Positions 8,765 to 17,121 of a DNA stretch of 64,000 nucleotides are shown piece by piece. The notes under the pieces were generated by a model. The model had not been told where the DNA came from. It worked only from the letters and a program-made list of their open reading frames with translations, and did no database searches. Position 1 is the first letter of the stretch. Each line of letters starts with the position of its first letter. The stretch comes from Candidatus Nitricoxidivorans perseverans (lineage in GTDB: Bacteria; Pseudomonadota; Gammaproteobacteria; Burkholderiales; Rhodocyclaceae): contig CP107246.1 in NCBI GenBank assembly GCA_030246985.1, positions 62,001 to 126,000 of the forward strand, read 5' to 3'. The position numbers were made by a program, and so were the translations under genes.

Positions 8765-10911
8765 GGCCGGTTCGGCGCCGTCCGGCCGTGTTGCCCGGCG
8801 CCTGTCGCGACGGGCAGTACGCGGCCCTCGGCGATCTGGATCACCCGGTTGGCCGAAGCGATGGTCTCCGGCCGGTGCGCGACGATGACTCGGGTGATGT
8901 TGAGCTTGCATATCTCGCTGTTGACCAGGGTCTCGCGAGCGATGTCGAGATGGCTGGTCGCCTCGTCCAGGAACAGGATCTTCGGTCGCTTGTAGAGCGC
9001 CCGAGCCAGCAGCACGCGCTGCTTCTGGCCGCCCGAGAGCGCCGTGCCCATGTCGCCGATCAGGGTGGCGTAGCCCATTGGCATCGCCATGATCTCGTCG
9101 TGGATGGCGGCTTTGCGTGCGCATTCCTCGATCCACTGCTGATCGGGCTTGTGGTCGAAGAAGCAGATGTTGTCGGCGATCGAGCCGGCGAACAGCGAGT
9201 CGTCCTGCATGACTGTTCCGACCATGCCGCGCAGCGTGTCGATGCCCACCCGGCTGACGCTGATCCCGCCGATCAATACGTCGCCCTCGTTGGGGGTTCG
9301 CAGCCCCAGCATGGCGCTGATCAGCGTCGACTTGCCGCAGCCGGAAGGCCCGACGACGGCCACCGATTCCCCCGCCCGGATGTCGATGTTCACTCCGTCG
9401 AGCACCCAGGGCTCCTGGTCGGCGTAGCGGAAGCGCAGATTGACGACCTGGATGCTCGGCTCGAGTTCGCCCACGACCGTGCCGGCATGGGCCGGCCGGA
9501 CGGTCTCGGGCTCGGTGAGGACGATGTCCGCCAGACGCTCGCCCTGCAGTCGCAGCATCTTGACCTCGACCATCTTGTCGATCAGGGCGCTGACACGGCC
9601 GTCGAACTGGTCCTTGTAGGCGATGAAGGCCATCAGCACGCCGACGGTGAATTCGCCGTCCAGGATCAGGGAGGCGCCGAACCAGATGATGATGACGCGT
9701 TCCAGGCCGAACAGGACGCCGTTGAGCAGGCGGTAGAGCACTTGCAGCTTCTGGTTGCGCAGGTCGGCGTTGATCTGGTCCACCAGCAGGGTCAGCCAGG
9801 TGGAGCGGCGCTCGTCCTGGCGCTGGAACAGCTTGATGGTCTTGACGCCGCGCACCGTCTCGAGGAAGTGGCTCTGCTGCTTCGCGGCGTGGATGATCTG
9901 CTCCTCGGTGGCGTTGCGCAGCGGGCGGTACCAGACCCAGCGGCCGAGGCCGTACAGGGCCATGGCGGCGACGGCGATCCAGGCCAGCGTCGGGCTGTAG
10001 ATGAACATCATCACCAGCGTCAGCACGGTCATCAGGCCGTCGAGGATGGCCTCGACGAAGGTGGTGGTCAGGGTGCGCTGGATCAGATCGATCGAGCTGA
10101 AGCGCGACACCACGTCGCCGAGGTGGCGCTTCTCGAAGTACTGCACCGGCAGGCTGAGCATGTGGGTGAACACGTTGGCCCGCCACTGGATGTTCAGCGT
10201 CGTCGCCATGTGCATGATCACCCAGGCGCGCAGGGTCGAAACGCCCTGCTGCATCAGCATCAGGAGGCCGAAGCCGAGCGCCAGCGTGGTCAGGAGGTCG
10301 CGGTCCGACGTGACGATGACGTTGTCGATCACCCACTGCAGGAAGAACGGCGAAACCAGGGCGAACACCTCCAGCGACAGCGCCAGCACCATGACCTGCG
10401 CGAACGAGCGGTACAGGCCGGTGACATGGCCCATCAGCTCGCGCAGCTTGATGTGCTGCTTGAAGGTGGCCGGCTTGAAGCCAGTGTTCGGCCACAGTTC
10501 GAGCGCCACGCCGGTGAAGGAATCCGACACCTCCTCCCGGCTGAGCTTGCGTATGCCGAAGGCGGGATCGTGGATGGTGATGGTCTTGCCGGAGACCTCC
10601 TTCAGTACCACGAAGTGGTTGAAGTTCCAGTGCAGGATGCAGGGCATCCGCAGCTGCGGCATATCTTCCAGGTTCAGCTTGACCGGCCGCGTCGCCATGT
10701 TCATGGCGTTGGCCATCTGGATCATGGTGCCGAGCGTGGTGCCCTTGATCGAAACCAGGAACAGGCGCCGCATGCTGGAAAGATCGGTGCGGAAGCCGTG
10801 ATAGCCGGCCACCATGGCCAGACAGGCAAGGCCGCACTCCGCCGCCTCGGTCTGGAGAATCGAGGGCAGCTTGCGGCCGAATCCGAAGGAGAGGTTATCT
10901 AGGAAGGACAT
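8761..10911 (-). CDS. Peptidase-containing ABC transporter (C39 PCAT), bacteriocin/peptide exporter
   Basis: 716 residues in three parts. Residues about 10-135 form a C39 cysteine peptidase with an intact triad: Cys in QTEAAECGLACLAM, His in WNFNHFVVLKE and Asp in IHDPAFG. This domain trims double-glycine leaders. Six transmembrane helices follow (about 165-430), then the nucleotide-binding domain with Walker A GPSGCGKST, signature LSGGQKQR and Walker B ILFLDEA. It works with an HlyD adaptor and a TolC channel, both adjacent. Three genes upstream is a double-glycine peptide, the obvious candidate substrate. The functional call is firm; the substrate pairing is inferred from position. Confidence 0.95.
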   Translation of the reverse strand: MSFLDNLSFGFGRKLPSILQTEAAECGLACLAMVAGYHGFRTDLSSMRRLFLVSIKGTTLGTMIQMANAMNMATRPVKLNLEDMPQLRMPCILHWNFNHFVVLKEVSGKTITIHDPAFGIRKLSREEVSDSFTGVALELWPNTGFKPATFKQHIKLRELMGHVTGLYRSFAQVMVLALSLEVFALVSPFFLQWVIDNVIVTSDRDLLTTLALGFGLLMLMQQGVSTLRAWVIMHMATTLNIQWRANVFTHMLSLPVQYFEKRHLGDVVSRFSSIDLIQRTLTTTFVEAILDGLMTVLTLVMMFIYSPTLAWIAVAAMALYGLGRWVWYRPLRNATEEQIIHAAKQQSHFLETVRGVKTIKLFQRQDERRSTWLTLLVDQINADLRNQKLQVLYRLLNGVLFGLERVIIIWFGASLILDGEFTVGVLMAFIAYKDQFDGRVSALIDKMVEVKMLRLQGERLADIVLTEPETVRPAHAGTVVGELEPSIQVVNLRFRYADQEPWVLDGVNIDIRAGESVAVVGPSGCGKSTLISAMLGLRTPNEGDVLIGGISVSRVGIDTLRGMVGTVMQDDSLFAGSIADNICFFDHKPDQQWIEECARKAAIHDEIMAMPMGYATLIGDMGTALSGGQKQRVLLARALYKRPKILFLDEATSHLDIARETLVNSEICKLNITRVIVAHRPETIASANRVIQIAEGRVLPVATGAGQHGRTAPNRP

Positions 10912-10960
10912 GCTGGCTCAAGGTTGTTCGTGGATTGTCCGGGGCCGGTTGATAACCGGA

Positions 10961-12235
10961 TCAAAGCTTGCCGGTCAGGCTATACAGGGGTTCGAGCACC
11001 CACTCGTAAAGCCGCCGGGTGTCCTGCAATATGTCCGCCTCCAGCAGCATCCCGGCTTGCAGGGGCTGCGGCTTGCCATATGCCGCCACGGTCTGGGAAT
11101 CCAGTTCGACGGTGATCCGGTAGACGGGCTCGCTCTGCTGGCCCTGGCCGCCACCACCGCCACCGCCCAGGTTGGATATCTCGTTGGCCGGCAATGCTGT
11201 CCTGGCGACGCTGACCACCTTGCCGCCGGCGTGGCCGAATTTCTGATACGGAAAGGCTTGGTAGCGAAGCAGCACCCGGTCGCCGAGGCGGACGAAACCG
11301 ACGGCCCGGCTCGGGGCGTACAGATGCGCCTGCAGATTGGCGCCTATCGGCACGATACTGGCGAGCGGCCGGCTGCCGTCGACCGCCTGGCCGACCTCGG
11401 CCACCACGGCGGTTACCGTGCCCGATTCCGGCGCGGTGATGTAGATCTGGCGCTTGCCCTCGCTTTCGGCCAGCTCCTGGTCGACCGCCGACATCCCGCG
11501 CTCGAGTTGCGCCAACTGGTTCTGGTGCTTGAAGGAGAGGCCGGAGAGCTCGTTTTTGCGCAGCCCCAGCTCGCGGGTGACGGCGATGCGTTCGCGTTCG
11601 GTGGTTTGCAGGCGGGCACGCAGATCGAGCAGTTCTTCCTGCTTCTGCTGGAGTTGCTCGCGCGAGATGTAATTCTGGTCCAGCAGGCCTTGATAGCGAG
11701 CCACGGTGTCCTTGCCCAGATCGACCCGGTTGCGCTGTCCCTCAAGCAGGTTGTCGAGCTTGCGCAGCTCGGACTCGATGCCATCGATCCGCTTGACCAG
11801 CGCCTCGCGGTCCTCCTGCTGGAGGCGGCGCGTCTTGGCGATCTCGTCGCGCAACGAATCCCGGCGCGACGTCACCTGCTGGCTGATGGCCGCCTGGATG
11901 GAGCCGAGCGTGCCGCTGTGGCGCTCGCTCGACAATACGTAGAGCACATCGCCCCTGTTGACCTGCTGCCCTTCGAAGGCCCGTTTTTCCTGGACGATGC
12001 CGAGCTGGGGGACATAGACCTTGACCAGCCCCGTGTCGGGCAGCAGCTGGCCGACCACCGTGCTGCGCTTGGTGTAGGTGCCCCACACCATGAAAGCGAT
12101 CACCACCAGCGCCAGAAAGGCGGCCACGGCGGTCAGGACGGTGTAGGAAAGCGGGCGAATCAAAACGATGTCGCCCTGCCACTTGGTCTTGTGGGCGCCA
12201 AGAGCGGCGGCCCGGAAAAGCGGTTGTTCGGCCAT
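10961..12235 (-). CDS. HlyD-family periplasmic adaptor subunit of the peptide exporter
   Basis: 424 residues. A short cytoplasmic N-terminus (MAEQPLFRAAALGAHKTKWQGDI) is followed by one transmembrane segment (about 29-52). A beta-barrel/lipoyl piece follows (GLVKVYVPQLGIVQEKRAFE, QQVNRGDVLYVLSSE), then a long coiled-coil hairpin (about 105-235) and a second lipoyl half (ITAPESGTVTAVVAEVGQAV). The C-terminal YRITVELDSQTVAAYGKPQPLQAGMLLEADI resembles the LapC/CvaA-type adaptors found with C39 transporters. A glycine-rich loop (GGGGGGGQGQQ) sits in the last beta-barrel. It lies upstream of the ABC gene in the same orientation with 49 bp between them. Confidence 0.93.
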   Translation of the reverse strand: MAEQPLFRAAALGAHKTKWQGDIVLIRPLSYTVLTAVAAFLALVVIAFMVWGTYTKRSTVVGQLLPDTGLVKVYVPQLGIVQEKRAFEGQQVNRGDVLYVLSSERHSGTLGSIQAAISQQVTSRRDSLRDEIAKTRRLQQEDREALVKRIDGIESELRKLDNLLEGQRNRVDLGKDTVARYQGLLDQNYISREQLQQKQEELLDLRARLQTTERERIAVTRELGLRKNELSGLSFKHQNQLAQLERGMSAVDQELAESEGKRQIYITAPESGTVTAVVAEVGQAVDGSRPLASIVPIGANLQAHLYAPSRAVGFVRLGDRVLLRYQAFPYQKFGHAGGKVVSVARTALPANEISNLGGGGGGGQGQQSEPVYRITVELDSQTVAAYGKPQPLQAGMLLEADILQDTRRLYEWVLEPLYSLTGKL

Positions 12236-12310
12236 GAATCGTCTATCTTGTTCAGCTCACCCTGAACCGGGCGGGCCTTAACTTATCACTATCGCCTGTT
12301 CGACACAAAC

Positions 12311-12343
12311 AAAAAAGGAGGAAAGGTCACCCTTTCCTCCTTT
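12311..12343 (-). terminator. Rho-independent terminator after the double-glycine peptide gene
   Basis: A perfect 13-bp stem (AAAGGAGGAAAGG against CCTTTCCTCCTTT on the plus strand) with loop TCAC. On the minus strand it runs into a T-tract (the A6 run at 12311-12316), so it acts only for minus-strand transcription. It lies about 20 bp after the peptide stop and about 75 bp before the HlyD start. Confidence 0.9.
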
Positions 12344-12363
12344 CAGCACAGCACGCGGCTTGC

Positions 12364-12573
12364 TTAGATCAGGGTGGTCACGGCACCCAGCAGGCCGGTC
12401 ACCAGGCCGAGGACGCTGGAAACCAGGGTGTTGACCAGGCCGAGCACGCCGCCCAGCAGGCCACCCAGCAGGGCAAACGGATCAAGCGACAGGGACAGGC
12501 CCGGGCCGCCCACGGTGATGGCGCCGCCGGAAACTTCGTTGATTTCTTCCTTGCTCAGAACTTGAATAGACAT
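12364..12573 (-). CDS. Double-glycine-leader peptide, bacteriocin-like, Gly/Leu-rich core
   Basis: 69 residues. The leader MSIQVLSKEEINEVSGG matches the C39 leader consensus LSxxELxxIxGG, with I and V as conservative changes, and predicts cleavage after Gly17. The 52-residue core begins AITVGGPGLSL. It has 11 Gly and 15 Leu, no Cys, no Lys or Arg and a single Asp, so it is neutral to acidic, very hydrophobic and cannot form thioether or disulfide rings. It contains near-repeats LLGG-LLGG and an 11-residue repeat starting VLGLV. A good Shine-Dalgarno (AAGGAG, about 8 nt before ATG) and a strong terminator flank it. No immunity gene is evident. Export by the adjacent C39 transporter is inferred; activity is unknown. 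Confidence 0.85.
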   Translation of the reverse strand: MSIQVLSKEEINEVSGGAITVGGPGLSLSLDPFALLGGLLGGVLGLVNTLVSSVLGLVTGLLGAVTTLI

Positions 12574-12950
12574 GTAAAGGCTCCTTGTTTGACGAAAAAA
12601 TTACAGAAGAACGGCACAAAAAGACAGCAAAAATTGCAAACGCGCCTGTGGCGCTACCACTATCCCCCCTCTCGGGGCGATCCTCCCCGGGGACAACCGG
12701 TACATCCTTCGCCCGGCTGCTCCCGTGCCCCACGCGTCTCATCAACAGCGAAGAGCGTTATCAGGTGAACCGACTTTAGCATAAAAATAGAATTTGCAAG
12801 TGAAGGTTTCGTTTTCTGCGGATTTTTCGGATGATGGGGTTTGGCTGTCGCCGATTCGCTGACGCCACCTTGCCGGAATGGTTTCCGGCAAGGTGGCACG
12901 AGATGGGCGCGGGTGCCGGGCGTGACTTCACTGATACAATGCCCCCGCAT
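12574..12950. other. Intergenic leader region between the peptide gene and the GGDEF gene
   Basis: No convincing gene. It is more AT-rich near 12574-12640 and 12770-12835. The minus-strand leader of the peptide gene lies here. A weak minus-strand promoter may sit near 12775-12815 (CTTCAC, 17 bp, TATGCT), but this is a low-confidence reading. A strong hairpin lies at 12864-12897. Confidence 0.5.
12864..12897. repeat. Perfect 15-bp inverted repeat (hairpin)
   Basis: GCCACCTTGCCGGAA, loop TGGT, then the exact complement TTCCGGCAAGGTGGC. Neither side has a T-tract, so it is not a standard intrinsic terminator. It separates the peptide gene from the divergent GGDEF gene and could be a structured leader element or a barrier to transcription. 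Confidence 0.75.
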
Positions 12951-13056
12951 CATGCCGTATGAATCAACGGGTCGCCACCCGTTGCGTCCATCCCAAGGCC
13001 ACCGGCGCGCGATTGGGCGGCGGCCGGCAGACAGGTATGACCGGAAAGGCCTTCTC

Positions 13057-14154
13057 TTGATCGATCCGCATGAACTTTTCGCCGACAGACTGACGCACAC
13101 TTACCGGCGCGCCGGCGCGATCTTTGTGCACGGCGCCCTGGTCTCCACCGTCCTCGCCGGCTTCCTGCTCACCGAATTGCCGCCGGCGCCGGTGGCCCTG
13201 TGGCTGGCCTGCCTGCTGGTCGCCATGGGCTACCACTGCTATCTGGGCAGGCGACTGATGGCGGAGGGAAAGCGTGCCATGTCGGGCGTCAGCACTCGCC
13301 CGCTGACCGTCTTCGCCGTCCTGTCGGGACTCGGCTGGGGTGCGGGTGCCGCCTTCCTGCCTTTCGTTTCGCCGCCCCTGCAACTGCTGGTGATCCTTAC
13401 CCTGATGACCATCGGCGCAGGCTCGCTGCCGCGCATGGCGGCCCTACCGATGATCCATGCCGCCTTCATGTCGGGTCTTTTCGTACCGGTGCTCATCGCC
13501 CTCGTGTTGGTCTTCGGCATCCACAATTGGATGATGGTGATCGTACTCATCGTCTTCTGGGGCGGCCTGACCGACGAGGCGCGCAAGGCACACGCGGATC
13601 TCGTCGAGCTCTATAGCGCCAGCCAGGAACTCCAGAGGGAAGCGGTGCGCGACAAGCTGACCGGCATTCCAAACCGGCGTTCCTTCGATGCCACCCTGAA
13701 GCGGGAATGGCGACGCGCGCAACGGCTCAATGTGCCCCTGTCCCTGGTGATGATCGATGTCGACTTCTTCAAGAAGTACAACGACCGCTATGGCCATCAA
13801 GCCGGCGACGACTGCCTAGCGAAGGTGGCCAAGGCCCTGGCCGGCGGCCCCCGGCGCGCGGGAGACCTGGTGGCCCGCTACGGCGGCGAGGAGTTCGTGG
13901 TCCTGTTATTCCATACGACGAGGGACGACGCCCTCGGCATCGCCGAGGACATGCGACGGGCGGTCGAGACGCTGGGCATCCCCCATGAAGACGGCCCTGC
14001 GGGGATCGTCTCCATCAGTCTCGGCGGCGCCACCTGCATCCCCCGTCAGGAAGACATTGCCGAAGCTCTCTTGCGCGCCGCCGATTCGGCCTTGTACAAA
14101 GCCAAGGCGATTGGCCGCAATTGCGTCGTATGGTCCGAGGAGCCCTGGAAATAA
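13057..14154 (+). CDS. Membrane-bound GGDEF diguanylate cyclase
   Basis: The N-terminal half has about five or six hydrophobic segments (for example IFVHGALVSTVLAGFLLTE, PVALWLACLLVAMGYHCYL, LLVILTLMTIGAGSL, GLFVPVLIALVLVFGI). A GGDEF domain follows (DKLTGIPNRRSFD, SLVMIDVDFFKKYNDRYGH). The active site GGEEF is intact, and RAGD five residues before it is a product-inhibition I-site. It should make c-di-GMP from GTP. The TTG at 13057 follows GGAAAGG and yields a natural start (IDPHELFADRL). An ATG at 12952 is in frame but adds an Arg-rich, unlikely stretch. It sits between the peptide exporter and the Tad pilus genes, so control of surface attachment is plausible. Confidence 0.9.
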   Translation: MIDPHELFADRLTHTYRRAGAIFVHGALVSTVLAGFLLTELPPAPVALWLACLLVAMGYHCYLGRRLMAEGKRAMSGVSTRPLTVFAVLSGLGWGAGAAFLPFVSPPLQLLVILTLMTIGAGSLPRMAALPMIHAAFMSGLFVPVLIALVLVFGIHNWMMVIVLIVFWGGLTDEARKAHADLVELYSASQELQREAVRDKLTGIPNRRSFDATLKREWRRAQRLNVPLSLVMIDVDFFKKYNDRYGHQAGDDCLAKVAKALAGGPRRAGDLVARYGGEEFVVLLFHTTRDDALGIAEDMRRAVETLGIPHEDGPAGIVSISLGGATCIPRQEDIAEALLRAADSALYKAKAIGRNCVVWSEEPWK

Positions 14155-14257
14155 CTGAAAGTTTTCTTGGCGACCGGTGGCTAGGGTCATATACTGAAAA
14201 AATTGGCAGTATGGAAAGTTGTTCCGGAAATGACTTGCGATCTCAAGGAGAATGAAT

Positions 14258-14443
14258 ATGTTGAAGTCTCGTTTCGTCGAGTTCCTCAAGGATGAGGAAG
14301 GTGCCAGCGCCATCGAATACGCATTGCTGGCGGCGATGGTGGCGGTTGTCCTGGTGACCTTCATCACCCCGATCCGCAATGCCGTCAGCGGCATTTTCAC
14401 CGCCATCCAGAATGCGCTGACCGGCGCCGTTCCCTCTTCCTGA
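14258..14443 (+). CDS. flp: Flp-type pilin
   Basis: 61 residues. The short leader MLKSRFVEFLKDEEG ends in Gly, followed by ASAIEYALLAAMVAVVLVTF. The Glu at +5 and Tyr at +6 are the Flp pilin signature, cut by the TadV/CpaA peptidase encoded just downstream. The rest is one hydrophobic helix and a short tail ending VPSS. The ATG at 14258 has AAGGAG seven bases upstream; the ATG at 14252 is too close to it. This is the structural subunit of the Tad pilus assembled by the minus-strand genes at 15-24 kb. Confidence 0.93.
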   Translation: MLKSRFVEFLKDEEGASAIEYALLAAMVAVVLVTFITPIRNAVSGIFTAIQNALTGAVPSS

Positions 14444-14449
14444 TCGGCG

Positions 14450-14959
14450 GTGGTCGTGAGCGGCATCGTGCCGGCTTTGGCTGCCGCGCCCGTGGCCGGG
14501 CCGCCGGGCTGGAGCGCGGCGGCGGTGTTATGGGCCTTCGCTCTTGGTTACTGGGACATCCAGTGGCGACGGCTGCCGAATGCCATGACCCTGGGCGCGG
14601 TCCTCGCGGGCCTCGCCAGTTGGGGGTTCACGGGCGCCAGTTCATTGGGCGCAACCGGCAAGTCCATGCTGCTGGGTGCGGCTTTGGCCTTGTTGCTCAC
14701 CTTGCCCGGCTATTTTTCCCGCCAGTTGGGGGGAGGCGATGTCAAGCTGCTGCTTGCCGTCGCCGTCCTCGGCGGCGTTCAGGCAACCCTGACGACATTC
14801 GTCGTTGGCGCCCTGGCCGCCGTCGGTTGGCTGGTGTTGAGCCTGCGCATCGGATTGCCGACGACGGGGCGCCGCTTGCCTTTCGGTGCCGCCCTTGCTT
14901 TGGGTTTTGCGGTGGCGGTGATCTCCGGGCAAACCGGCGATCTGGCCTGGCTCCGCTGA
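14450..14959 (+). CDS. Tad prepilin peptidase (TadV/CpaA, A24 family)
   Basis: About 169 residues with five or six transmembrane helices. Both catalytic aspartates are visible: the first in GYWDIQWRRLPNAMTLG, the second in the GGGDVKLLLAVA (GxGD) motif. It is short because Tad peptidases lack the N-methylation domain of PilD. It would process the Flp pilin and the TadE-like pseudopilins at the inner membrane. It starts at a GTG 6 bp after the pilin stop and is followed at once by the TadE gene, forming a three-gene plus-strand operon. Confidence 0.92.
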   Translation: MVVSGIVPALAAAPVAGPPGWSAAAVLWAFALGYWDIQWRRLPNAMTLGAVLAGLASWGFTGASSLGATGKSMLLGAALALLLTLPGYFSRQLGGGDVKLLLAVAVLGGVQATLTTFVVGALAAVGWLVLSLRIGLPTTGRRLPFGAALALGFAVAVISGQTGDLAWLR

Positions 14960-14960
14960 C

Positions 14961-15434
14961 ATGCCGGCCTACCGCCGCCATGCTCCGGGCCGGCGCCGAC
15001 AGGGCGGCGCCGCGGCCATCGAGTTCGCCCTCATCTTCATCCTGTTCTTCGTGCTTTTCTACGCCATCGTCGCCTATTCCCTGGCGATGCTGCTCATGCA
15101 GGGGTTTACCCAGGCGGCCGAGGAGGGCGCGCGCGCGGCCATCTCCGTCAATCCCATTGCCTTCGGCAGCGATGCCGACTATGCCGCGGGAGTGGAAGCC
15201 GCCGCCCGCGGCCGGGCGACGGCGGCCCTTTCCTGGCTGCCGGGAAAGGCTTACCAACAGGTCATCGGCGGTAACAACATCAGCGCCAACCTGACCGGCT
15301 CGGTGATCACCGTGACCGTGACCTATCCCAACTACAGCACCAACGGCCTCGTGCCGACGCTCACCATCCCGTTGATCGGCGCTGTTCCGCGCGTGCCTAC
15401 CAACCTGGTCGGCGAGGCGTCCCTGCAGATCTAG
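14961..15434 (+). CDS. TadE-like pseudopilin
   Basis: 157 residues. After a basic leader ending RRRQGG comes AAAIEFALIFILFFVLFYAI, a TadE motif with Glu at +5 and one transmembrane helix. The remainder, about 110 residues, is a periplasmic domain (PNYSTNGLVPTLTIPLIGA). TadE-type minor pilins are needed for Tad pilus assembly. The start is 1 bp after the peptidase stop. The gene converges with the tadG-like gene; only 4 bp separate the stop codons, and no terminator hairpin lies between. Confidence 0.9.
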   Translation: MPAYRRHAPGRRRQGGAAAIEFALIFILFFVLFYAIVAYSLAMLLMQGFTQAAEEGARAAISVNPIAFGSDADYAAGVEAAARGRATAALSWLPGKAYQQVIGGNNISANLTGSVITVTVTYPNYSTNGLVPTLTIPLIGAVPRVPTNLVGEASLQI

Positions 15435-15438
15435 ATGA

Positions 15439-17121
15439 CTAGATGACCAGCCGGGCGCCGCCGTTGTACTGGATGTTCTGGATGGTGACATCCAGTCCGC
15501 CCAACTGAATCCCCAGCAGCTTGAGCAGGGGGTCGAGAACGGCCCCGCCGATGAAGCCCAGCAGGGGAGCAAGCACTTCGCTAAGCAGGTCCCCGAGAAG
15601 ATCGTTGAGGTCCAGCCCGAGCAGGCCGAGCAGCAGATCGAGCAGCGGGCCGAGCGAATCCGGCAGCAATTCGATATGGATGAGGTCCGGATTGCTCAGC
15701 GCCGATTCCAGGCTGCTGCCGATGGAGCTTGAGACGCTCTGGGTCGCGGTCGGCAGATGCTCGGCCACCGGGGAGTCGATCGGGAAGACCAGGTCGGTCG
15801 GACTGGGAGGCTGGATGGACAGGTCGAGGGGGGCGATGGTGGCGATGGTGAGGCCGAGCAGCTTGATCATGGCCGGGCCGCTGCCGGCGGCGTTGGTCAG
15901 ATTCAGGGCGGCGATGCCCGGCGTGGCGCCGATCACGGCTTGGGTGGCCCCCGGCGTCAGGTCGAGGGTCTCCAGGTGCGCCTCGCCCTGCGCGAGCTGG
16001 ACGCCCAGGCCCAGATCGATGTTGGCGAGGCCCAGGACATTGGCCACGACCGAGGCCGTGACGCCCAGTTGCGCCGTGCGGGCCTGCGTGCACCAGAGAC
16101 CGGTGGCGGCGTCCCTGCCCGGGGGACCGACGGCGATCTGGGGCGGCGAGATGATATCCACCGACACGTTGATATTGAGCAGGCCGCCGAGATTGACCGA
16201 CAAGGAGGGCAGCGACACCGCGCGCTCCTTGTTGGCCACCAGGATGGTGGTGGTAATGAGGTCGAACACATTGATGCCCACCTTGGCGGCGGCGTCGCTG
16301 CCGGGCATCGACACGTCGAGCACTTCGCCCAGACGCACGTCGAGATTGTTGACTGTCGCGGTCAGCAGGTTTTGCATGGCGGCGGTCACCGACGCGTCCA
16401 CCACGCCCTGCTGGCCCAGGGCGGTGGCGGTCAGGCCGATGACGTCGGCCACGGTCAGGTCTGCCGCCAGCAACTCCTCCACGGTGCCGACGCTGGCGCT
16501 GGCCTTGACCAGCTGGAGCAGGTTCACCTCGGTGCTGGCCAAGCCCTGGTAGGACAGGACATCCAGGGACAGGCTGCTGCCCAACAGGCTTCCGAGCAGC
16601 GCGCTGAGCAGGTTGGCGTCCTTGTCGGTGGCGGACACGCGCGCGAGGTAGCTGCCGGCGGAAAACGTGGCATGAGCCGGTTCGGCGCGGGCGGTGGCCT
16701 CCGCCGACATCCGCGTTGTCTGGCCGAAGAGCCCGCCCAGCACCAGGCTGGCGGGTACGGGCTTCGTCGCAACGACATGCGCGCTCTCGTTGGACGTGTC
16801 GGTATTGAATTGGCGCAGGCCGTCGACCGTGGTGAGCCCGCCGACGGCGACGCTCAGGTCGCCGGTGAATCCGTTGCGGTCCGCCGCCGCCTGGGCCGCG
16901 GCCAGCGCGTTGCCCGGATTGCCGCCGCAGCCCAGGTTCCGGGCGGCCTCCAGGGCGGCGATATCGGCCACCGCCTGGACTTTCCGTCGCTCGAACCACA
17001 GGCGGCCCGCATCCACCGCCATGGCGGTGAATATCAGGGCCAGCAGGAGATTGAGGACGCCGAAGAAGCCGATGGCCCCCCGCTGGCGGGCGCGAAAACC
17101 GCCCGCTTTAGCGGGCCGTCG
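15439..17121 (-). CDS. TadG-like pilus assembly protein with Leu/Gly-rich C-terminus
   Basis: About 560 residues. The N-terminus GFRARQRGAIGFFGVLNLLL with AMAVDAGRLWFERRKVQAVADIAALEAA is the TadG/TadE-like membrane anchor. The long periplasmic part has no motif I recognise, and its last 120 residues are a run of Leu/Gly-rich repeats (LLDLLLGLLGLDLNDLLGDL, APLLGFIGGAVLDPLL). The GTG at 17121 is preferred over the ATG at 17196: a GGAGG lies about nine bases before it and the overlap with the DUF3613 gene shrinks from 89 to 14 bp. It is the last gene of the minus-strand tad operon. Confidence 0.85.
   Translation of the reverse strand, partial: RRPAKAGGFRARQRGAIGFFGVLNLLLALIFTAMAVDAGRLWFERRKVQAVADIAALEAARNLGCGGNPGNALAAAQAAADRNGFTGDLSVAVGGLTTVDGLRQFNTDTSNESAHVVATKPVPASLVLGGLFGQTTRMSAEATARAEPAHATFSAGSYLARVSATDKDANLLSALLGSLLGSSLSLDVLSYQGLASTEVNLLQLVKASASVGTVEELLAADLTVADVIGLTATALGQQGVVDASVTAAMQNLLTATVNNLDVRLGEVLDVSMPGSDAAAKVGINVFDLITTTILVANKERAVSLPSLSVNLGGLLNINVSVDIISPPQIAVGPPGRDAATGLWCTQARTAQLGVTASVVANVLGLANIDLGLGVQLAQGEAHLETLDLTPGATQAVIGATPGIAALNLTNAAGSGPAMIKLLGLTIATIAPLDLSIQPPSPTDLVFPIDSPVAEHLPTATQSVSSSIGSSLESALSNPDLIHIELLPDSLGPLLDLLLGLLGLDLNDLLGDLLSEVLAPLLGFIGGAVLDPLLKLLGIQLGGLDVTIQNIQYNGGARLVI

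Noticed and set aside
8788-10902. 704-codon plus-strand frame over the ABC transporter
   Set aside because: Antisense shadow of a gene with intact C39 and ATPase motifs; no ribosome site or recognisable domain.
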